Positions 22,950 through 27,397 of a DNA stretch of 27,397 nucleotides are shown here, piece by piece (position 1 is the stretch's first letter; every line of letters starts with the position of its first letter). Source of the stretch: RGIG8497 sp045593265. Its GTDB lineage: Bacteria; Bacillota; Clostridia; RGIG6154. The notes under the pieces are model-generated. The model saw only the letters and a program-made list of their open reading frames with translations. It had not been told where the DNA came from and did not search any database. A program made the translations under genes and the position numbers. Location of the stretch: the NCBI GenBank assembly GCA_045593265.1, contig JAZNWH010000072.1, positions 1 to 27,397 on the forward strand, given 5' to 3'.

Positions 22950-24773
22950 ATGTGTGGAATTGTTGGTTATGTCGGGGGAAATAAAGCCAAAGATTATTTA
23001 ATTGATGGACTAAGACGTCTTGAATACAGAGGATATGATTCTTCAGGAATATGTACCTTTGAAAAAAACGGATTTAAAAATTTAAAAGAGAAAGGGAAAC
23101 TTCAAAATTTAATTAATTGCATCTCTAATGAAGATTTGTATTCAAATATAGGTATAGGTCATACAAGGTGGGCGACGCATGGAGCACCTGACAAAACAAA
23201 TTCTCACCCACATTTATCTCAGGACAGTAAATTTGCTGTTGTCCATAATGGAATTATAGAAAATTATCGTGAATTGAAAGAAATGTTGCAACAAAAAGGA
23301 TTTCGTTTTATTTCTCAGACTGATACTGAAGTGATACCAATGTTACTTCAATATAATTATAACGGTGATGTTCTGGATACTATATTCAAAACTAAAAAAA
23401 TGCTCAAGGGGGCATATGCTATAGTTGTATTAACTGTTTATGATAAAAACAATCTTTATGCATTGCGCAAAGATAGTCCTCTTGTTATTGGAAGAGGTAA
23501 AGATGAAAATTTAATTGCATCGGATATACAGGCGATATCTTCTTATGCAAAAAAAGTTTGTTTTCTCGAAGAAGATGAGCTTTGTGTTGTTGGCAAAGAA
23601 AAAATTACGGTACTTAATGCTAATCAAAAAATGGTTGATAAACAATTTTCCGATATCAATTACTGTGAAGTTTTGACAGGAAAAAACGGATATGAATATT
23701 ATATGCTTAAGGAAATAATGGAACAACCTGAAGCTGTATACAATACATTAAATCCAAGAATAGTAAATGATGAAATTGTTATTGGTGAGCTTTCTTTTGA
23801 TGTGGATTATTTGAAAAATTTACGAAGGATATATATTGTAGGTTGTGGAAGTGCATACCATGCGGCTATTGTGGGTAAAGGGGTAATAGAAAATCTTGCG
23901 AGAATTTCTGTTCAGGCAGAGCTTGCATCGGAGTTTCGTTATACAAATCCTGTTTTAGATAAAAATGACTTAGTTATTGCAATCAGTCAGTCAGGAGAAA
24001 CCTCTGATACTTTGGCAGCACTTAGATACTCAAAACAAAAAGAAGCAAAAATACTTTCTGTTGTGAATGTAAAAGAAAGTTCAATCGCCAGAGAATCGGA
24101 TTGTGTAATTTATACTAATGCAGGTCCTGAAATAGCTGTTGCTACAACAAAAGGATATTTGACGCAGATACAGATAATGAATTTGTTTGCAGTATATATT
24201 GGATATATCAACGGAAATATAACTAAAATGGAACAAAAGAAATATATAGAAGAATTAAAATCTATTCCCCAGAAAATTAGCCAAACTCTAAAATTGGATG
24301 AAGAAATAAAAAAACTTGCATATAACTACCAAAATATTAATAGTGCATTTTTTATAGGTCGAGGTCTTGATTATGCCTCAGCAATGGAAGGTTCGCTAAA
24401 GTTGAAGGAGATTTCCTATATTAATTCTCAGGCATACGCAGCAGGGGAACTAAAACACGGAACAATATCACTTATAGAAGAAGGGGTGTTGGTAGTTGCT
24501 CTTGCGACACAAACGCATCTTAACGAAAAAATGCTTAACAATATAAAAGAAGTTATAGCCAGAGGTGGAAAAGTGGCGATAATAACTCAAATCAATAATA
24601 ATGATTTTGATGACTGCGTTGATTATTGCTTCAAAATTCCCGAAACTATGTCTGTTTTTTCAGGAAGCCTTGGTGTGATATTGCTTCAATTGTTTGCATA
24701 CCATATGACTGTTTTGAAAGGCTATGATGTCGATAAGCCAAGAAATCTCGCAAAATCTGTAACAGTAGAGTAA
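22950..24773 (+). CDS. glmS: Glutamine--fructose-6-phosphate aminotransferase (isomerising)
   Basis: 607 residues, full length. Makes glucosamine-6-phosphate from fructose-6-phosphate and glutamine, the entry step of amino-sugar synthesis; GlmM uses the product. Starts MCGIVGYVGG; Met is expected to be removed so Cys2 becomes the N-terminal nucleophile of the class II glutaminase domain (to about 215; HTRWATHG at 71-78). Two SIS domains follow: the first with YIVGCGSAYHA and AISQSGETSDT, the second with FIGRGLDYASAMEGSLKLKE and AGELKHGTISL. The C-terminus DKPRNLAKSVTVE is typical. The frame opens at 22917, but Cys must follow the initiator Met, so 22950 is the start. No terminator is seen before the HPr gene. 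Confidence 0.97.
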   Translation: MCGIVGYVGGNKAKDYLIDGLRRLEYRGYDSSGICTFEKNGFKNLKEKGKLQNLINCISNEDLYSNIGIGHTRWATHGAPDKTNSHPHLSQDSKFAVVHNGIIENYRELKEMLQQKGFRFISQTDTEVIPMLLQYNYNGDVLDTIFKTKKMLKGAYAIVVLTVYDKNNLYALRKDSPLVIGRGKDENLIASDIQAISSYAKKVCFLEEDELCVVGKEKITVLNANQKMVDKQFSDINYCEVLTGKNGYEYYMLKEIMEQPEAVYNTLNPRIVNDEIVIGELSFDVDYLKNLRRIYIVGCGSAYHAAIVGKGVIENLARISVQAELASEFRYTNPVLDKNDLVIAISQSGETSDTLAALRYSKQKEAKILSVVNVKESSIARESDCVIYTNAGPEIAVATTKGYLTQIQIMNLFAVYIGYINGNITKMEQKKYIEELKSIPQKISQTLKLDEEIKKLAYNYQNINSAFFIGRGLDYASAMEGSLKLKEISYINSQAYAAGELKHGTISLIEEGVLVVALATQTHLNEKMLNNIKEVIARGGKVAIITQINNNDFDDCVDYCFKIPETMSVFSGSLGVILLQLFAYHMTVLKGYDVDKPRNLAKSVTVE

Positions 24774-24789
24774 AAATAGCAAAAAAATA

Positions 24790-24818
24790 TTGACTTATGA
24801 GGAATTTTACTGTATTAT
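24790..24818 (+). promoter_or_regulatory. Promoter of the HPr-like gene
   Basis: TTGACT (24790-24795), 17 nt, TATTAT (24813-24818). It lies 17 nt after glmS and overlaps the palindrome at 24814-24836. Confidence 0.75.
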
Positions 24819-24836
24819 ATTATTAAATAATATAAT
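24814..24836. promoter_or_regulatory. Perfect 23-bp AT palindrome over the HPr-like promoter
   Basis: Arms 24814-24824 and 24826-24836 are perfectly complementary around one central A. It covers the -10 box and the expected start site, where a repressor operator would lie. All-AT sequence makes chance symmetry more likely, and with a 1-nt loop it would be poor as an RNA hairpin. Confidence 0.4.
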
Positions 24837-24855
24837 TGCTGCAGGAGGTAATGGC

Positions 24856-25110
24856 ATGGTAACAGTTGAGGTTATTATTCAAAGTGAGGCAGGCTTAAGA
24901 CATAATTCAGCCGCATGCTTTGTGCAGATGGCGAATGAATATAAGAGCAGTATAAGGATTGCTCATGGCGAAAAGGAAGCTAATGCAAAAAGCTTACTTG
25001 GTGTGCTTGCGCTTGGTGTACTTCACGGAACACAGGTAAAACTGACAGCTGACGGCAGCGATGAAAAAATAGCGATTGATAATCTGATAGAATTGGTTAG
25101 CAGAAGATAA
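24856..25110 (+). CDS. HPr-like protein lacking His15 (Crh-like)
   Basis: 84 residues with the size and layout of HPr of the PTS. The Ser46 region is well kept (ANAKSLLGVLALGVLHGTQV, 42-61, Lys45-Ser46), as is the end (DEKIAIDNLIELV). The phosphohistidine loop is not: the usual G-L-H-A-R-P-A at 13-19 reads G-L-R-H-N-S-A, so His15 is Arg, Arg17 is Asn and Pro18 is Ser, with a His displaced to 16. It should not accept phosphate from enzyme I in the normal way, but could be a target of HPr kinase at Ser46, as is Crh of Bacillus (His15 to Gln). The start is ATG 24856, seven nt from AGGAGG; ATG 24851 reads only three codons. Placed between glmS and uvrC with its own promoter and terminator. Confidence 0.85.
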   Translation: MVTVEVIIQSEAGLRHNSAACFVQMANEYKSSIRIAHGEKEANAKSLLGVLALGVLHGTQVKLTADGSDEKIAIDNLIELVSRR

Positions 25111-25116
25111 AGGCAG

Positions 25117-25144
25117 GAGCTGTAGAATTACTACAGCTCTTTTT
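25117..25144 (+). terminator. Terminator after the HPr-like gene
   Basis: Perfect 9-bp stem (25117-25125 with 25131-25139), loop AATTA, then T5. It ends only 24 nt before uvrC, leaving no clear place for a separate uvrC promoter. Shares its stem core with the hairpin at 168-206. Confidence 0.9.
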
Positions 25145-25168
25145 AATATTGAAAGAAAGGAGTTTGTT

Positions 25169-27001
25169 ATGATAACTAAAGAGTTTTTGAAATCGCTGCC
25201 CGATTTGCCTGGTGTATATATAATGAAGAACAAGGACGATAAAATTATATATGTAGGCAAGGCAAAGATTTTAAAAAAGAGAGTAAATCAGTATTTTGTT
25301 AATTTGGCATCACATACTGCAAAAGTGAGAGCTATGGTTTCGAACATTGACCATTTGGAATATATTGTAACAAATTCCGAAGCTGAAGCACTGAATTTAG
25401 AGTGCTCTTTAATAAAAAAACATCGTCCCAAGTATAACATTCTTTTAAAAGACGATAAAGCTTATCCTTATATAAAGATAACTGATGAAGCTTTCCCAAA
25501 AATATTACTTGCTCACAGAGTCGAAAAAGACGGAGCAAAGTATTTTGGTCCTTTCATAAGCCTTTATGGGGTTAAAAATATCATTGAAGAATTGCAAAAA
25601 ATGTTCAAGCTCCGTGAATGTAAAGGTGTTATAAAAAGTAATAACAACAATAAGCCTTGTCTTAATTATCATATAGAAAAATGCTGTGCTCCTTGTATAG
25701 GAAAAATAACAAGGGAAGAATATGAAGAAAGAATTGCACAGGTTTGTAACATTTTAAGTGGTAATACAGAAAATGTAGTAAAAGAGCTTGAAACACAAAT
25801 GAATAATTGTGCCTTGAATATGGACTTTGAAAATGCTGCAGTTTTGCGTGATAAAATAAGAACTATATATAAATTACAGGAAAAGCAAATAGTTGTTTCT
25901 GATTCCAATACAGATGAAGATGTTGTCTGTTTGTGGAAGGATGATGGAAATGTTTGTGTTCAGATGCTCTATGTTCGTAACGGAAGCCTGATTGACAAAA
26001 AATCATTTTTTCTTAATGCAGATATAAATGATGAAGACGGTGAAATTCTTTATGCATTTTTATTACAATATTATTCTCAATTTCCTGTTCCGAAGAATGT
26101 GCTTGTTTCCCATGAACCAAAAGAAAGAGAGGAAACAGAAATGTTTCTTACGCAGCTTCGGGGAAACAAGGTTACTATTGCTGTCCCGGAAAGAGGTAAT
26201 AAATACAGTTATATATTAATGGCAAGAAAAAATGCTCAGGAAGCTGTCAGATTAAGAGAGGAAAGATACAGTAAAAAAGAAAATCGCGAAGCAATATTAC
26301 AGCTTAAAGAGTATCTTAATCTGGAAAAAGTTCCGGAAAGAATAGAGGCTTTTGATATTTCAAATACAGCAGGGGCGGAAACGGTTGCTTCTATGGTAGT
26401 GTTTACTAATGGCGTATCTGATAAAAGTCAATATCGTAAATTCAAAATAAAAAGTAATATAAAAAGCGACGACTATGCAGCAATGAAAGAAATTCTTGAA
26501 AGAAGAATTCTTCGTGCAAGGAAAAATGATAAAAAGTTTGACACATTGCCCGATTTGATATTAGCAGATGGTGGTAAAGGGCAGGTAAGTGCAGTAAAAG
26601 AAATTCTAAATGATATGAAAGTTGATATTCCTGTATATGGAATAGTAAAGGACGATAAGCACAGAACACGAGGTATAACTGATGAAAATAAAGAGTACTT
26701 TATCCCTAAAGGTACAAAGTGTTTTCGTTTATGTGTCAATATACAGGATGAAATGCACAGAATAGCAATAACATATCACAGGACATTAAGAGCAAAAAAG
26801 AACATAGAAAGTGAATTAATGAAAATACCGGGTATAGGCAAAGCTAAATACATTTCTCTTATGTCAGAATTTAAAACGGTGAATGCTATAGCTAATGCAT
26901 CGATTTCGGATTTGATAAAAGTAAAAGGTATCAATGAAACCATTGCAAAAAATATTTTGTTTTTTTTAAAAAACAGTATTGACAATAAACGACAATTGTG
27001 A
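25169..27001 (+). CDS. uvrC: Excinuclease ABC subunit C
   Basis: 610 residues, normal size. Nuclease that makes both incisions around DNA lesions after UvrA/UvrB recognition. N-terminal GIY-YIG domain for the 3' cut (LPGVYIMK 13-20, IIYVGKA 26-32, Arg38, Glu78). Cysteines 151, 164, 172 and 176 have spacing close to the [4Fe-4S] ligands reported in E. coli UvrC. The UvrB-binding segment lies at about 200-235 (MNNCALNMDFENAAVLRDKI). The RNase H-like 5' nuclease includes AFDISNTAGAETVASMVVF and LILADGGKGQV. Two helix-hairpin-helix motifs end the protein (IPGIGKAK, VKGINETIAKNI). AAAGGAG six nt before the ATG sets the start. Expression probably depends on read-through of the terminator at 25117-25144. 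Its 3' end contains the -35 of an rRNA promoter. Confidence 0.97.
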   Translation: MITKEFLKSLPDLPGVYIMKNKDDKIIYVGKAKILKKRVNQYFVNLASHTAKVRAMVSNIDHLEYIVTNSEAEALNLECSLIKKHRPKYNILLKDDKAYPYIKITDEAFPKILLAHRVEKDGAKYFGPFISLYGVKNIIEELQKMFKLRECKGVIKSNNNNKPCLNYHIEKCCAPCIGKITREEYEERIAQVCNILSGNTENVVKELETQMNNCALNMDFENAAVLRDKIRTIYKLQEKQIVVSDSNTDEDVVCLWKDDGNVCVQMLYVRNGSLIDKKSFFLNADINDEDGEILYAFLLQYYSQFPVPKNVLVSHEPKEREETEMFLTQLRGNKVTIAVPERGNKYSYILMARKNAQEAVRLREERYSKKENREAILQLKEYLNLEKVPERIEAFDISNTAGAETVASMVVFTNGVSDKSQYRKFKIKSNIKSDDYAAMKEILERRILRARKNDKKFDTLPDLILADGGKGQVSAVKEILNDMKVDIPVYGIVKDDKHRTRGITDENKEYFIPKGTKCFRLCVNIQDEMHRIAITYHRTLRAKKNIESELMKIPGIGKAKYISLMSEFKTVNAIANASISDLIKVKGINETIAKNILFFLKNSIDNKRQL

Positions 27002-27007
27002 TAATAT
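26979..27007 (+). promoter_or_regulatory. rRNA operon promoter P1, overlapping the uvrC end
   Basis: TTGACA (26979-26984), 17 nt, TAATAT (27002-27007). The -35 lies in the uvrC coding sequence and the -10 begins right after its TGA stop. Confidence 0.85.
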
Positions 27008-27071
27008 ATACAAGTCGCACGGCAAAAAGGAGTCAAGAAAGAAAAAAACTTAAAAAAGTTGAAAAAAAGTA

Positions 27072-27100
27072 TTGACAAAACAAAAACAGTGTGATAAAAT
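27072..27100 (+). promoter_or_regulatory. rRNA operon promoter P2
   Basis: TTGACA (27072-27077), 17 nt, TAAAAT (27095-27100). Shares AGTATTGACAA and TGTGATAA with P1, 93 nt upstream, as expected of tandem rrn promoters that arose by duplication. Confidence 0.88.
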
Positions 27101-27262
27101 AAACAAGCTGTCGCAAGGACAGCACATTGGACTTTGAAAATTATATAGCAACCAGCAAAGGTTCTCGTTGTAATTTAATTTACACAAACAATGAATTTGA
27201 AGTTTTAGAGCTAAGAAAACTCAAAAAGACTTAAAGGTATTCCTGAGGGAATACTGAAGATA
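27101..27262 (+). other. rRNA operon leader with processing hairpins and boxA-like site
   Basis: Non-coding leader before 16S. GCTGTC (27107-27112) pairs with GACAGC (27118-27123) just after P2. ACTTTGAAAATTATATAG from about 27131 resembles the boxA antitermination element found in clostridial rrn leaders. A 7-bp stem with loop TGAG (27237-27243 with 27248-27254) lies just before the mature 16S end. The main RNase III stem needs the 3' side, which is outside the window. Confidence 0.65.

Positions 27263-27397
<135 letters not shown>

Overview
The window reads as chromosomal core sequence of a low-GC, Gram-positive, anaerobic-type Clostridia member (Firmicutes/Bacillota). The pointers are AddA/AddB instead of RecBCD, a Phe T-box ahead of pheST, the cdaA-ybbR-glmM order, a clostridial-type OGG glycosylase, SLH and copper-amine-oxidase-N-like surface proteins, strong AGGAGG ribosome sites, and a 16S start typical of Firmicutes. 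An M23 protein preceded by a good sigma-F promoter match suggests a spore former. I cannot name the genus.

Layout. Positions 1-213 hold a GC-richer, hairpin-dense, non-coding element that looks like a dispersed repeat. 214-2719 (minus) carries a DUF6062 protein and a secreted SLH protein. 2871-3515 (plus) is a SpoIIQ-like M23 protein, convergent with addB-addA (10322 to 3557, minus; 8-nt overlap). A divergent acyl-CoA synthetase follows (10482-12116), then ogg (minus, 13057-12254). Divergent from ogg is a membrane-anchored LamG protein, followed immediately by a consensus promoter, a Phe T-box and pheS-pheT. A putative Se/S-carrier protein (DUF3343) and a cysteine desulfurase overlap by 4 nt. 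A strong promoter placed across the desulfurase stop codon starts cdaA-ybbR-glmM (c-di-AMP synthesis coupled to the first committed steps of wall precursor synthesis). glmS has its own unit. Next come a divergent HPr-like protein, uvrC, and a ribosomal RNA operon with two tandem promoters, of which only the first 135 nt or so of 16S lie in the window.

How the genes fit together. Several units are housekeeping: recombinational repair (AddAB), base excision repair (Ogg), nucleotide excision repair (UvrC), Phe-tRNA charging (PheST), and amino-sugar supply (GlmM, GlmS) with c-di-AMP signalling (CdaA, YbbR). Surface and developmental functions are the SLH, LamG and SpoIIQ-like proteins.

I see no obvious new defence or biosynthetic system. 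The points most worth a second look are: the repeat-like element at 1-213; an HPr homologue that has lost the phosphorylatable His15 but kept Ser46, with a perfect 11-bp-arm palindrome over its promoter; the DUF3343 gene, which has no normal start codon in frame (ATT start, or a frameshift at a T6 run); the sigma-F promoter ahead of the M23 gene; and the absence of a glmS ribozyme. All domain calls come from reading motifs; no database search was run.
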